DNA from: Membranipora membranacea
Taxonomy: Eukaryota; Bryozoa; Gymnolaemata; Cheilostomatida; Membraniporidae
Assembly (NCBI GenBank): GCA_914767715.1
Contig: OU612075.1
Span: forward strand, 868,001 to 932,000
Length of the DNA: 64,000 nucleotides
Direction of reading: 5' to 3'
The number at the start of each line of letters is the position of its first letter. Position 1 is the first letter of the stretch. A program made the position numbers and the translations under genes. Shown here piece after piece: positions 39,207-52,475 of the stretch. Under the pieces are notes generated by a model that saw only the letters and a program-made list of their open reading frames with translations, was not told the DNA's origin and did not search any database.

Positions 39207-42130
39207 CTAAAAAATGCATAAAGCCACCACATGTGATGAAAACAGGACTTTTTATTGCGGTGTTTGCTAAACTAAAAGGTAAAAGGAAAAACGGTAAGGT
39301 CCGGTCCTAGAAAAACAACATCATTATCATATTCATGTCCTCCGAAATCTTTTGCAATGATAGCTTCCCTATTGTTGCCGATGAGTGATTTAATTGCCAT
39401 CCTCTACTCCCAACTAGACCCTTTACATATTAATATACTCTGATTCACCCAATTACGGGTCTGTGGTTGTACTGGTCTAAATTTAGACCTCAATCTGGTC
39501 ATACTAGGCTCACTTAGGTTAATAACCCCTCCAGTAGTAAATGTGCCAGAAGACTGGGTGCCATTGAGGGCAAACTCAAGTATTTCATGATTACGAGAAC
39601 AAATTTATAAATATTTGTCTGTGACCCAGGAAATGCATGAGGGTGTTACAGTGCAGGATTACCGCTACCATCTGTTAGCTGTGAAGATTTGGCTATGGCT
39701 TTGCCGAGGTTGTTTGTGAATCTACACCATTACATGACCTGGATAGGGGGCTGCAAGCGAACTGTATGCACGCACCCAGGATTTGAGCCAAGTAACAAGA
39801 GTTTAAATCACAATTAGCCCTAATTTGGTGTTTAACGGAAATCATCGGAGTGGAAAATGCTGGATTTTTGGATTGTTATTATGGAGAGAACGGAGAGGGG
39901 GCAGGAATCGCAGGATGGTTTCCAAAAGTTCACCCTTTGGACAATCCACTGGATCCACTATCAACAATCCATGAGTACAATCAACAAAAACAGTTGATGA
40001 GTGATGACTGGTAGTTGTAGCCTATTGCTTTATAAATTAACTTTTTATTAGGACTGTTATCAAAGAATGAGAGAGTTCAAACAAGGAAAAAAGTGAATGC
40101 ACAATTAATTTTCTTATCAGTATATTTTTAATACTGCGATACCATGATATTCAACTAAAAAACCTACAATAAGATAATATGTCGTAAAAAATGATTAACT
40201 GTCAAAATACTACATATGGTCACATGGTATGAGAGGAATGTTCAGCGAAGTAAATGATATTGTTATTCACACCAAACAAAGGCTCGGTCTCGTGATGGTC
40301 ACATTGCTCTACCACAACAGTACCCCTCTACCAAACTAGCAGTCTATTGGATTGTTTATCAATGTCCATGTTTATTTGACTTCTTTATGTCTCATGCTGA
40401 TGACTAAATTTGAACTTTGCGTTGCGCACATGATCATGTTTTGACAGGTTGTTCCTGTTTGCTGCAAAAAGAGTGAAATTTCTGGGTTCAAGTCTAAAAG
40501 GGCAAGAGCTTCCAGCTTTCATGGTGCACACACATATAAGTGCTCAGAACAAAGAAGGATGAACCAGGGGTGCATTCATATTAAAAATTCAAAAATTGGT
40601 GTAATGTATCTGAACCATTCTTTCTGTGATGAGTAAGACCTGACAGATGTCTCAATCCCAATCTGCACTCCCGTGGTAGAAAAGCTTTTCTTTCAATAAG
40701 TCTAACTAAATTATTTGAAAGACCCCCCCCTCCTCCATAACACCAAAGGTTCTTAAAATATACTCCATCCATACGTACAGATTTGTTTTGAGATTGCAAT
40801 GTTAGAAAGGGGGCCTGTTATTCTATTTTTACTTGGGTTGCCTCAAATTTAAAAATCAATTCAAGCCATTGAGAAAAGGAAGTCCAGCGAATGCTCTGTA
40901 AACTGAAAGTCTTTGCCTTTTCCGCATCTCATGTCCTGCCTATATATTTCCTCATCGGAGGCTGTTATTTTTTCTGTGTCATCTTGTGTCATACTTGCGG
41001 ACCTTTTTTTTGGAGGGGTGGGGGAGCCAAATATGGTCACATTATGCCGGCGGCGTCTATTAAAATAGATGTAGGCCTAGTTTTTGCACCCAGTAGTGGA
41101 AAACTTAGGCGTCACTCTGTACTCAATAGCAGTCGGCTTTTGGCACCGACACATTATAACTCTCACAGTAAAAGGTGTGGCATGCTCATTATCAACTTAA
41201 CCTAACATCCTAATTCAGTACCCAAGTCACCAATAGAAACTATTACAAATAGGGAGGTCTGACAATGAGGGTGGTCCAGCATTGGTGTCAGATACACGGC
41301 CAACATCTAACATGCTCCTAATGGGTGATCAGAATGGCATTGTGACATCATTTGATACCATAATCTAACAAATTGTTCTTGACATCTTTTATGGACAGTG
41401 GGCAGATTGTGGCCATAGCTTTTTTTGGTTTCAATCGATACCCTTTTTATATCATTTTTTTCTCTGTCTCAATGCCGAACAAAGAGGCAGGCTGTTTTTC
41501 CTTGTTCTCAGCTACCTTGGGTTGTTCTAATCATCCAAGTTTTCTGGGAGCCGCCCAAATACTTTCTGTTATGTTGAACAACTCTGCTGGTTGTTTACTA
41601 CGGCAAAATATAGTTGTTCTTTGCATGTTTACTAATAAAATTGAGGAGATGACTGTTGTTATGGTATTCATCCAGCTTGTGAGAGTTCGAAAACTTTTTC
41701 CAGTCGCTGGTAGTGGCATTCAACAGTATAGTGGCACTACCAGCAACAAAGGTAAATCTACAAGAGGCGAGTCTACCTGCTATCTGTGAAACAGCCTCCC
41801 TTTGTCATTATGCAGCTGAGAGTTCGCCTTTGTACGGGAACTGTTGGTTGTTTGATAACATTTAATAAACTGAGCCTTTCCCAGAAACCTTATCAGCTGT
41901 GAACATACTGACCTCATTTATCACATACTGACACGTATGATTTGGCAGCCTCCCTGCTTGGAGATGATTACTCAGCATAATTTAACCAATCCCTATTTTT
42001 TCCCCTCTACTCTTCCTGAATCTCATGGTGTGATAAAACCATCCCATCCCGCCCCATGATAAAGGTTACATCAGTTCCGTGTAGGTAGCGTTCAGATATT
42101 TTGAGCACAGCTCCCAGGAGAGTAGGCCTA

Positions 42131-42327
42131 CACCGTAGAGGAGAAAAGTATTCGTAGCCATATCATGCATGCTTGAAATAGCTAAATTTAGACCAGCTAA
42201 TAATAACGCCACTCTTTTTTTTCATAAAGATGACCACCTAGACTATCAAAAATTTAGTGCTAGCTAACATTAAGTCCCCTCCGAACTAGATAAACTTAAC
42301 TCTAGCTACCACTTAATCCTCTAGGCC
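42131..42327. mobile_element. MITE-like repeat, copy 2
   Basis: About 195 bp, same orientation as copy 1. Begins TAGAGGAGAAAAGTATTCG, shares CATGCTTGAAATAGCTAA and GCTAGCTAACATTAAGTC, and ends TAATCCTCTAGG, an inverted match to its start. The inner parts have diverged. No coding capacity. Confidence 0.6.
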
Positions 42328-43607
42328 CTAGGGTATTACCATGACGGGATACCAGGCAAAAGAAAAACCCAGCTGTGACTCACGGTATTATACATCTGAG
42401 TTCATCACACATGCACAAAAAGTGATGTGGGATTTTTATAATGGATGATGCTACTATATTATTACTAAGGTGAATTATTTGATGAAAAGTCTCCCAGTTG
42501 CCAGCTTAACCTAACCCCACTTATATGTGCCCCCTGGGTATGTTACTAAGGCTTAAACCATCAAACCACTTCAACGTCCTCTCCCCACCCCCTTGGTGAG
42601 GTGCTACGATAGGCCTAGCTATTGCCAAGTAGAATACATATTATATTGACAGAAGGGAATACCAAGACATACGTTACGATACCTCACGCCCAGATGATAT
42701 ACTTGGCAAACCCCAAATTTTGACCCCTTGTTTTGATCACAAGGATTGTAAAACAAGATTAACCACATATATAGATTATTATTCAGCTCTCCCCCATTCC
42801 GTTCCTTACACCTGCAGTATTACAGAAATTTTTTTAAATGGGATTAAGTAGCTTTAATGCTTTTCTGCCCAGCTGTGCTGATTTGTGATGATGGGGGGGG
42901 GGGGTGCCCACGCCCCCTTACCCGTTTGTTGACCATGCGTTACTGAACCGGTAGGACACTATTTCCTTGTTATATGAATGCGATGGGATTATTTGCTGTA
43001 GAGATAATTTATTATCTAGGTTAAATCAGCCCATCGAAACAGTATGGCAGTGTGAATTGATTGACTTATGGCAATGCCTGTCTTACTTATTGAACTGCTC
43101 AGTAGATAAACAATATGTAGGTGTTCTTCACAATCAAACATCAGAGAGATGCCCACAGTAATGTCAGTGATACTGTGTGGGTGAGATGTTATAGGCTATT
43201 GGTCGGTTACAGGTGTATGCTAGAAAGATGGGATCTGGGAACATAAGAGTGTCCATTGCGACCAAGAGCAAGACATGATAAAAGTATACATGTCATCAAT
43301 GGAGAAAATTGTGTTTGTATAAAGCAGCGGCAATGTGGGGAATAAAACTATGATATTGATATAAGCTTGCAACGTACTTGATAACAAAGGCTAATAGCCT
43401 ATCAGTGCAAGAATAAGCTGGTGTTAAGTTAATCGTATAATACCCATTTACATGTGTCACCTTTTCCAATAGGTTACGACACAAGGTACACTTCACATGT
43501 CTATGCTGACTTGTCATCCTCACCTCCCCCTCACAACTCCCTCTTTTTGTAAGGACTATAAATCAATACATAGGTATTGATTAGAACAAGAAGAATCTTC
43601 AACATAC

Positions 43608-43664
43608 CTGCTCGACTCCCGTGTTAAAGGCTAATATCCAAAGTGCCCGGGTTCTCCGCCGCCG
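43608..43664 (-). other. Candidate exon, GC-rich, possibly gene B 5' UTR
   Basis: 57 nt with acceptor CTTCTGCAG and donor GTATGT (43607-43602), open as RRRRTRALWILAFNTGVEQ, phase 0 to 0. The coding identity is unknown. It could be a far-upstream non-coding exon of gene B or belong to an unseen gene. Confidence 0.3.
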
Positions 43665-46600
43665 CTGCAGAAGTATCCTGTTACAAATCTATGTGATAAC
43701 CCAACTGGAGAAGATTTAATCCTAACTTATGATTGATTTCATTCCTTTGATACCTGATCGAATATTTGATCGATTTCAATAGCCGCAGTTAGATGGATTC
43801 TAAATCGACCACCAGTGTGAGGTATATCTAGACATTGAGTGTAATCACTGGGGAATGGCTAGTAGGCAGAGTTTGCTAATAAACAATGACTAGTATTTAT
43901 GAGGGCTCCAAGCCTAACCTAGCCACAGCTTTAGTTAACTGTGTAATACACACACACACAGTGCTGAATGTATGTCGTAATAGACCATGTGCCACACCCC
44001 TATATGATAACAACATTATCATCAACGATCACTTACATATAGCAGACATTTTCAGTTGAGTTATATACGCTCAGGGCCACTCCCACATTTTCTCAAGTGC
44101 AATGGTTCAAAGGCCAAATGGGGTGTGTAAACCATTATCAGCAAAAGTTTGATACTATATGATCATCATTCAATGAGGAAAATATCGGGGCTGCTCGTTC
44201 CTTTACTACATGTCGACAATCAACTACAACGATTTAACAGCCCATGAGAATCTTTTTTTTTCTATCATTAAATCATTGCAAGCTATCAATTAAAAAATAT
44301 TCTCTGAAAGAGTGGGCAAAATGAGGATTTTCTACCAAACCACAACGCCCTCGCATTTAGTAATGCTGCCCTGGCCGTTGGAAGTATCTGGTTGAGTTAG
44401 TTTATTATTAAAATTCTCTCATACATTAATTAAATATCAACTAGATGTACTATTCTAGTAATGAATCAGAACGAGGTTACTGTCATGGTCATCTCTTAAT
44501 TTCAGAGTCGAGCTATATCCATTTTCTTACAGATGTATCATAAACCATATCCACAAACCAAGCCTCTATTCTGACTTTCTGTCTCAGCTTCTCATTGAGA
44601 ACATATTTATTGTGTTCGTATTTTGTTATATAGCTGTGTCACTTCACAGCAACAGACTAACGATGTACAAAGAGCACTGGAAGCTTTATTTGGTAATAGG
44701 ACATAAATAAATCATTAGCATATTTTAGCCCACTGCACCTTCAGCTGGCTGGCCTACTTTATGGACTACTTTGACCATTGAGACCTGAAATCTCCACAGC
44801 GTGGTGTGCAAACCATTAGAAGGCCAGAAATAAGCTATAAAGACTCTAAATGTATTCAGGAAGGCGCGAATCACATGACCACTGACTATTTATACACTAA
44901 AAGGAACTTTGCAATTTGATCCATGAAATTTGATATCAGGCTTTTTTTAACTTTTTATTCAATTCAAATATGGGTTTTCAACAAAACAAGTGTTAGAAAT
45001 AGGTCAAATTTTTATACACTTTGCAAAAACGAAAAACTTTGTGGGGGCTTCCCATTTATAAGATTGAGAACAGCATTCATCACCGTGCACCAATGATATG
45101 CATGCAGCCAGTACTAACAGTGTATCGTGGCGAAAAAAACCCGACTATGTTTGTTGGGATCCGGGATGGAGACAGCACATGTTCAGCAAAGAGAGTGTCT
45201 TTATCAAAATAAAGTATTTCTATATTATATCAATGTTAAAGTTAAAGAGGAATAATCCGCAAGCAATAAAGGATGAAAGTCTTTCCACGGGTCGAAATAG
45301 AGAATTACAAAATAAATCACATTTGGATGGAATATATCTCTTTAGAAATTGTCTACTTCTGAAAATGAATTCCACAAAGCCATCGCAAAACACAACAACG
45401 AACCTATCGAAATTGTTTTATACATCACTGGATATTTTTTGACAGGTACACATTCAATGTGTGTGATTTGTCTAAGAATATCAATGCGCTAATGACTTCT
45501 GGTCACACAAAAAAAAGCCAACAATGAGAGAGAAAAGCATCATTTTACGTCGCTTAGCAAACTTGACAAACTGACATTCGAATTCTTTTTAAACACACCT
45601 TTAATTGTTCTCTACTGTATAACTAAAGCCTAGCTGAAAAAAAAACACAAAAAGCTTCACATTGTATTAAATCTATTCAGCAGACTTAATGATTCCTGGA
45701 TCACAGCTAAATGGCTATTGAAGTAATCAATGAGGGTGTGGCTTTTACATGAAAAAATACAGTGAGGGGTGTGAACATAGCAACACCTTGGAGTGGCCCG
45801 GTTAATTGAGGGTTGGTTGGGCGTCGATAAATGGGTGGTCACAGTCGTAAAATAATAGTCCAGATGTCAATTAGGTGTGCGTCAGAACAAAAACTCAGTC
45901 TATAATATATTTTCCTGTCACAGCACACCGAAAAAACAACCCACAATAAAAAATACTTTAACTCTTCAATATCTTGTGTGCATAACGTCTATTTTTTGCA
46001 CTGCAACAGATCTGAGCTCGAAAAAACCTGCAAAAAATGCAACAATCATTTTGTCAACATAGCAATACTAAGGTATAAACATCTTGGTGAGAATTATTGA
46101 GTTATTGCCTATGAAAGGAAGCTTGCAAATACAACTGTACTTTTATGAAACTTTGTATAGGGAGTTTGTAACTTGATATGAGTTTGGCATTTTCTTTGAA
46201 CATGTTGAGAAAGTTTAAGAGTTGTCCCATCACTGCGAACAGGATGCTGGTTCTAGGACATTAGATGGATTCTTGTTTTAATGTCTTACAATGAAGAGAT
46301 CTTCGAATTCATACACTTCTTATTTTGGCACATCATATCATACTGGCAGGATGTTTACCATAATGTCCGTTGAAATTAGGATAAATGATGGGGCAAAAAG
46401 GGAGAAAGGACATATCAGAATGGAGAGAATTGAGGCTAGCACTGATTAATGACAGTAAAGGACTGCGACCCCTTATCAAATTCTTTCTACAAGATGATAG
46501 AAACACCCAGGTTGCGAAATACGCTAGACAAAAAAAAATACCCTTAGAGAGGAAGATGACAAATAATAAATAATAACAGAGATTTAATGTGGACAATACA

Positions 46601-48202
46601 AAAAAGGCCAAATTGTTCAGTGATCAGTAATGTAGAAAAAAAACAAAATCCGGGTTAGTTGATATACTACTGTTACTTTTTTTTTCAATGGTGTTTGATG
46701 ACTAGTCATATCATCACAAACTACAGGTGTTCACAAGCAATACGCAATCACATGGAAATTGTTTTCGAGCATTTAAGTTAATAAATGAACCATTCATTCT
46801 TTTGAATTTTGGATGGTGAGATGGCGCAATACTAGCAGGTATCATCATTGTTGCCCAACATAAGTCAAAGAAAAGACAAGCTAGTAGCTCATTAATCTTT
46901 TACTTTACTTGGCAGACAACTTTTCCGAAGTTAAGTTTTAGCTCGAACCCATTATTTTTCTCAATTATGGATTTTTGGAATCGGTTGAGCGTGCTTGAAA
47001 CAGGAACATGTGAGGTACTCACAAAGTCCGTCTTTAGAACTAGCATATAAAATCAGTTGACAGCGAATTTTCCATTTACCTCAAAATGCATGCCCATGAT
47101 AAAATAATCCACCCAAGCATCATGTCAGCCAGACAAATGACAACTCAATGATATTAGAGCAAGGAGTTTGAAAAAGGAGTGGAAACGGCCTCTCATTTCA
47201 AATTGTTGTTTGTCTCCACTGGTAATTGTACTCTCTTTATCAGCAAAGGTTTTTCATGACCACAGCCAATCAGAGCAGAGACTGCAGAGAGTGACTTCCT
47301 GCCAAAAAAAAGTACAACTTGAGTTGCTGTAATAATTTTGATAAACTGTCCAATCATCAAGAGCATAGTGGTGCAATCCCATTTATCAAGATGGGTTATA
47401 CCACAAATTTCCTAAAGTGTTTGAACCTCTTGAAAAGAAACTAAACTAAGTAGCAGAGAGATATAGATGGCACTCAGGTATAGTCCATGTTTCAAACTAT
47501 AGTCTAGTTTTAACTGGGACTCCAAAGCCCTCTGCTACTCATATGAGAAGGGATAGTTTCACTGCAGACATGGCCATAAATTTGCCTCATAATTTGGTAA
47601 TCAATGGCGGTTTTTATCAGTCAAACGTGGTATGTTATGCCTCCCATTGTCACTTAGGTGTTAGAAAGGGCTTATTTAAAGTGCCTCGACCGGTATATAA
47701 GGGCCAGTCAATGTAAAGCGATCACCCAGCCATATCAAATTCAAATGGGGTTAGCAGCATTCAAATTCCTCCTGCTTTTTCGGAATTAAGAGGAGAAGCA
47801 GTGAATTATTTTTAATGGGAATCAGACAAGCTGATGCGGAATTGTGTGATACACATGCCCAATAAATTTTCATTCCAATAATGGCATTGGAAAGTGGTGA
47901 AAATATGACTGATGTCATACGAAATTGCCCAGTTCCGATGATTTCAAATCATCCGCTTCAAAATATACGAGCTCTTATTGGTCAATTTTGACGTTATGAT
48001 TTATGGTTTTAGAGGTTGCCTAGATACCGTTGTCAAGATTGAAATTGACCGTTGTAATTAAACCCTATAATCCCAAGTGTGATGAGCCAACACAACAATA
48101 GCTATATCATAGCTTCTATTCAACTTTATTTATGAGTGTCTGCGAATCACAATTTCTTATATAACACACTTGACCACTTGAGAATGCAACGTGGACTGGC
48201 TG

Positions 48203-48238
48203 TTAGAGGCGGAGACCAAGGCCATTCTCCGCCTCTAA
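48203..48238. repeat. Perfect 13-bp hairpin, 10-nt loop
   Basis: TTAGAGGCGGAGA (48203-48215) and TCTCCGCCTCTAA (48226-48238) are exact reverse complements. Confidence 0.9.
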
Positions 48239-48682
48239 TTACATTGATCAGCCAATGGTCTTGCCTGTCACTTCACATGATTAATCCCCGTGCACCCCCT
48301 TCGATTCCTACCTCTTTAAGTACTTTCACTACTTTTATCTGGTCTAAGTTCCTCACATGGTTTTTAAATGGTGAATGAATGATTTATTTTCAGTCTCTCT
48401 ATCCCCCATCAAACATTTGCATTGGAATTATAATTCAATACCCTGCAAAAGTGGTTACTATATTACAAGCTATGTCTCATCTACACTTGTGGTGATTTAC
48501 ATCATGATATATTGTCTCTGGGTGTCTGAATATACCATTGAGTAAACATGTCAAATATTTTAATAATTTTCAACTGGAGACAGACATATAAAAAGACTGA
48601 GGACTTAAATGAATTTTAATGGAGGGACCATATTAGTACAACCCTTGGAAATAGCCTTGTTAAGTCACAGGCTACATTTCGT

Positions 48683-48728
48683 TTCCACTCCCTCTCTGTA
48701 ACTCCCTGATTAGAGGGACTGGAAACCT
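48683..48728. repeat. 15-bp inverted repeat, one mismatch
   Basis: GTTTCCACTCCCTCT is matched by AGAGGGACTGGAAAC; the loop contains AACTCCCTGATT. The minus-strand frame across it is not supported as a gene. Confidence 0.75.
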
Positions 48729-48905
48729 CCATAACCTTTACAAGGTACTGATCATCAACTTCACTAAAACGATGTGTTGATTCAGTGCGGCTGCACCACA
48801 TTGCTGAGCAAATCTCCTCAAACAAAATAGGAGAATGCTGTCAGATTGATTACCCACTGACCATACATAATAAGTGAAGGGGACGGAGAAGGGGTATATA
48901 TATAA

Positions 48906-49012
48906 CAAGTTTAATCCAATTGCCTGCATTCCTGGTACTCTCTTCCACTGGTCCTGCGGCGTGACCAGTGGATTGGGAGCGACTCGAAATGCAGGCAAAT
49001 GGACCAAACTTG
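48906..49012. mobile_element. 107-bp foldback element with flanking direct repeat
   Basis: Outer arms starting CAAGTTTAATCCAATTGCC and ending GGACCAAACTTG pair over about 25 bp with three mismatches. An inner CCACTGGTC/GACCAGTGG stem closes on a 9-nt loop. GGGTATATA flanks both sides (48892-48900 and 49018-49026), as a target-site duplication would. Two of the mismatches become G-U pairs if transcribed on the minus strand. Confidence 0.6.
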
Positions 49013-49079
49013 GTCTAGGGTATATAAGGTGACTTTTCCACCCAAGTAGATCTAACAGCAACCCTGTCAGTCAGGCGGT

Positions 49080-49161
49080 ACAAACACAAAGTACACAGGT
49101 ACACAGGTACGCAGGTACGCAGGTACGCAGGTACGCAGGTACACAGGTACAAACACAAAGT
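49080..49161. repeat. 8-bp minisatellite between 13-bp direct repeats
   Basis: Seven units of ACAGGTAC/GCAGGTAC (2+4+1) span 49095-49150. The array sits between two copies of ACAAACACAAAGT (49080-49092 and 49149-49161). Confidence 0.93.
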
Positions 49162-49805
49162 GTGAAACAATCAGAGACAATGTTATACTTGTGTGATAAG
49201 CACCTCTCAGAAAGCCCTTCTATGCATAGATAAGATATCTATGGTACTCACTTTAATCTATATAATGAAGCCACCTGTTGTGGGATGTCCTAGTATAGCT
49301 GTCAGATCTCACATGCCGCTCCTTTTCACCCTCATCTCATGTCTTACACAGTTCCTAAACTTGATCCAGCCATGCTCATCCTTCACCAAATGGCTCTGAA
49401 AATATAAGCAATATAGTTCATTAAAATATATCTGCAGCGAGCGCAAATCTTGGACTCTGTAGCGTTAAATAAATTGACATATATAGCCTAAGAAAGTTTA
49501 CAGGCCCGTATTCTGAAAAATTCGACCATTGGGTATTTCATTACAATGAACCTTTAAAGTTACCATCCTTGATAGAAAGTAGGATCCCACCTAGCCAGTA
49601 GCCGTGCCGTATCTATATCTGACTACTATCCTGTTTGTAGAATGTATCGGCAGTACTAGATTGCAATTTTCACCCACAGGTAAAAAACTTGAAATTTTGA
49701 AATGACAGTTTTCCTTCATTTTAGTTTCATTTGCTAAAAGTTTTTTTCACTCCCTCGCTCATAACATTTATTGGAGATTTTGAGATCCAAGTTTTGCAGA
49801 TTTAC

Positions 49806-49887
49806 TCTCAGGTAGCAAATAAAAATTGTGTTTATATTACAGTTAGTCTCAGGCAGCAAATAAAAATTGTGTTTATATAACAGTTAG
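49806..49887. repeat. Tandem duplication, 41-bp unit
   Basis: Two adjacent copies beginning TCTCAGG and ending CAGTTAG, differing at two positions. Confidence 0.9.
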
Positions 49888-51334
49888 TCTTTGCTTTATC
49901 CAAGTTTAATAGTTCCGCTATGGGTGAAAGTTTGGGGCGTTACCATCTGTTATTCGGCTTTACAGGCTTTTACTCAAGAGCTACAATCATGGAGCTAGCA
50001 TTCAGTGGCTGAAGTTTTCCTAAAAAAATTATGCCTTTTTCAGGAAGTTTATCATGAAACAGCAAATGAAAAATATATTGTTTGGTGAGAATCTTCCATT
50101 TACATTTTTGTATTTTAATGACCCATAATGAATCCTTCTAAACTCATCATCTGCCTAAGTGAGAAAAGCTGAGGTAAGCTTACACTATAGCTAGCTAATA
50201 GTATAATAGCTACTCAACAATAGCTTCGCCCTAGCTGAGTCACTCTGCAGAGATAAACCAGTGAATGACTAACATAACGGTGTAGAAAACTAGGGACAAA
50301 TTTTTAATGTACCTCCCCCCACACCTTACACAGTCAACCATGAACAAAACGCAAGAGTTCCTATTTCAGATATTTTAAATTTGTGATATATTGGTGACAG
50401 CTATCACCCCACATAAAGCTGTACCGATAACAGCATTGATAGCTAGTAGATGTGGTAGGGTGATACTTTCCCCACACCATCTAGGGCAGCATATAGAGAA
50501 ATATAGCTGTTTTGAAGGAAACCTGACACTTTGAAAAGTTGTCAAATTTTTCCTCTTGCTGGAGCCTGTTAACCTTGGAGAGGTTTGTACAGGAATAGAG
50601 GTATGGAAATAGGAACCAGCTGAGGGCTTTGGGGAATATCAACTAGAAGGTACTAGCATCAAATTCAAAGCAGTCAAATTCAATGGAAAATCAGCATCAA
50701 AATTACTTTCCATGGTGGGGGGCGTAACAAAACCCCGTCACAATGCTTTAATTTACACACTCAGTCTAGAGAGGTTGTAATTAATGGAAAATATGATATA
50801 CTTGATATATCTGCATCTGTATTCCATAAAGCAACAAAATTTCCGAAGGAACGCATGTATTGCCGCTGCTGCCCAGTATAGAATGCTGACATGATGCCGT
50901 TAGCTCTCTATGTCTGACTGAGTGAGCTGAGACTACCGAGCACCGCACAGTCTCGATGGCAGATTAAAAGTGAATCAAAATTGGAATGACAAAAAACTCC
51001 GCGTCTGCATATCACTGTGTGATGTGACAGTTTGTTACGTATGAGCGTGTTTTATGGGTGGGTCCTATTGGGGTACTGCCAAAAGAAACACCAGCCAAGA
51101 ATTTAACTGCATTAATAAAAAATAAAGTGATTGGAGTTATTTAGTAGGTTACTCAATCTACTGTAAGTCAGTAGTTTAACTCGGTAGTTGCGCACACAAT
51201 AATACTAATAGTTCCGATGTTGTAAGCATAAATAGGGATTTGTCATCCATTTTTGTTCTTTTTTTCCAGCGACCAATTTATCGTTTAAAATCAACAATAA
51301 ACTCATTCATGAGTCCTCAAAACCGTACTCACAT

Positions 51335-51364
51335 CACAGAGTAAGGATATATCCTTACTCTGTG
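51335..51364. repeat. Perfect 30-bp palindrome
   Basis: CACAGAGTAAGGATA followed directly by its exact reverse complement, with no loop. Confidence 0.92.
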
Positions 51365-52466
51365 CTAACATCCTCTAAAATCCTAACATTTCCGCAGCAC
51401 CCAATCAAGGATGACTATTTGGAACGCTGTGTTACTTTTGTGAATCTAAACCAAATTTTGTTTTTACAGGAGCTGTCATAGCAATAAGCAATGAAGATTC
51501 AAGCCATTGTTAGACAAGGGAAAGTCAAAGCCAAAGCTTATAGTTGATAGTGACAGTTAGTTAATAATAACGTACTTAGACCCTGAAACACACAGTATCA
51601 CAGGGTAAATGAGCTCGCTCAGTATATTCAGTTTTGATCAGATCATTGACAATCTATGGGCACAGAAGCTCACTATAATACTTGCAAAAAATGAACTGTA
51701 GGCTGGTGATCGGCCATTGAATTGTTTTTCGTTTTCAAGATTTCTTGCACCAATTTCTGCGGATAATAAATGTAGACATTCAGTCTTCAAGGTGGTAGTT
51801 TTGCCCCATCAAAACACAGCATGTGGAATAACATCGGAATCAACATACCACTATATAGATCTAACCTCACTCAGGGATCATGAAGGAACAAAGACAGCAA
51901 CAAAATAAGATGTTATGTGCATTGGTTATTGTCAGCTCTGCCCTCTCCAAAGGGGGAGCAACTCCAAATACTAGCCAGGCCTCTTATAGCAGAGAGCATG
52001 GAGTTTGGGACGTGTAGCCTAAACTCCAAGCAGAATTAGTCCCAAACTCTCAGATTACGGGTACCTGATCTGCTAGTTATCTGGTATCAACACATGACGT
52101 ACTGATGATACAAACTCAAGTTATAAACTCAACATCATAACAAAATATTATATTGGATATTAGAATGGTTTATAATGTATCGCCAGAGCATCATGCTTCC
52201 GAACTAGATAACAAGTAGATCAAGTATTGTCCAGTTTGCCTACATTTTGAGTTCCAGCCTCTACCGGCTCACCAGTAGAATGGGAACAACCGGAAATAGG
52301 GCAAATCGGTTCAAACCTGATCAAGCAATAATTAGTGTGTGCTGAAAGTTTCCGTTCATAATCTTCCCTGGATAACATCATCTCATTTGCTTGAACGTGA
52401 CATTGGAGGCGTAGCGACATGACATGCTCACTTACAAATGTAACCCTCATGGTGTATTAATCAACA

Positions 52467-52475
52467 CTACAGGAA
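52467..52475 (-). CDS. MICU3: MICU possible terminal micro-exon with stop
   Basis: A strong acceptor (CCTTTTTTGTTTCAG) lies 72 bp after the EF-hand exon's donor. Spliced in phase 0 it adds Phe-Leu then TAG. The intron has good signals, but known MICU proteins carry about 25-35 more residues, so either the tail is truncated here or a different exon lies further left. Confidence 0.35.
   Translation of the reverse strand, partial: FL

Larger units (their letters stand above)
36493..52466. other. Long gene-poor stretch between gene B and MICU
   Basis: No convincing coding gene on either strand. It contains the two MITE-like copies, candidate non-coding 5' exons of gene B (39133-39206 and 43608-43664), three TAGGCCTA palindromes (41072, 42123, 42610), hairpins at 37205, 48203, 48683, 48906 and 51335, minisatellite 49095-49150 and tandem duplication 49806-49887. 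Several long frames here lack splice or sequence support. Confidence 0.5.

Noticed and set aside
41373-41789. 138-residue plus-strand frame
   Set aside because: Hydrophobic, no domain, and the opposite strand is open too; no splice or start context.
46385-46573. 62-residue charged plus-strand frame
   Set aside because: Protein-like composition, but isolated, with no recognisable domain and an overlapping second open frame.
48616-48825. 69-residue minus-strand frame
   Set aside because: It crosses a 15-bp inverted repeat and abuts the foldback; no splice support.
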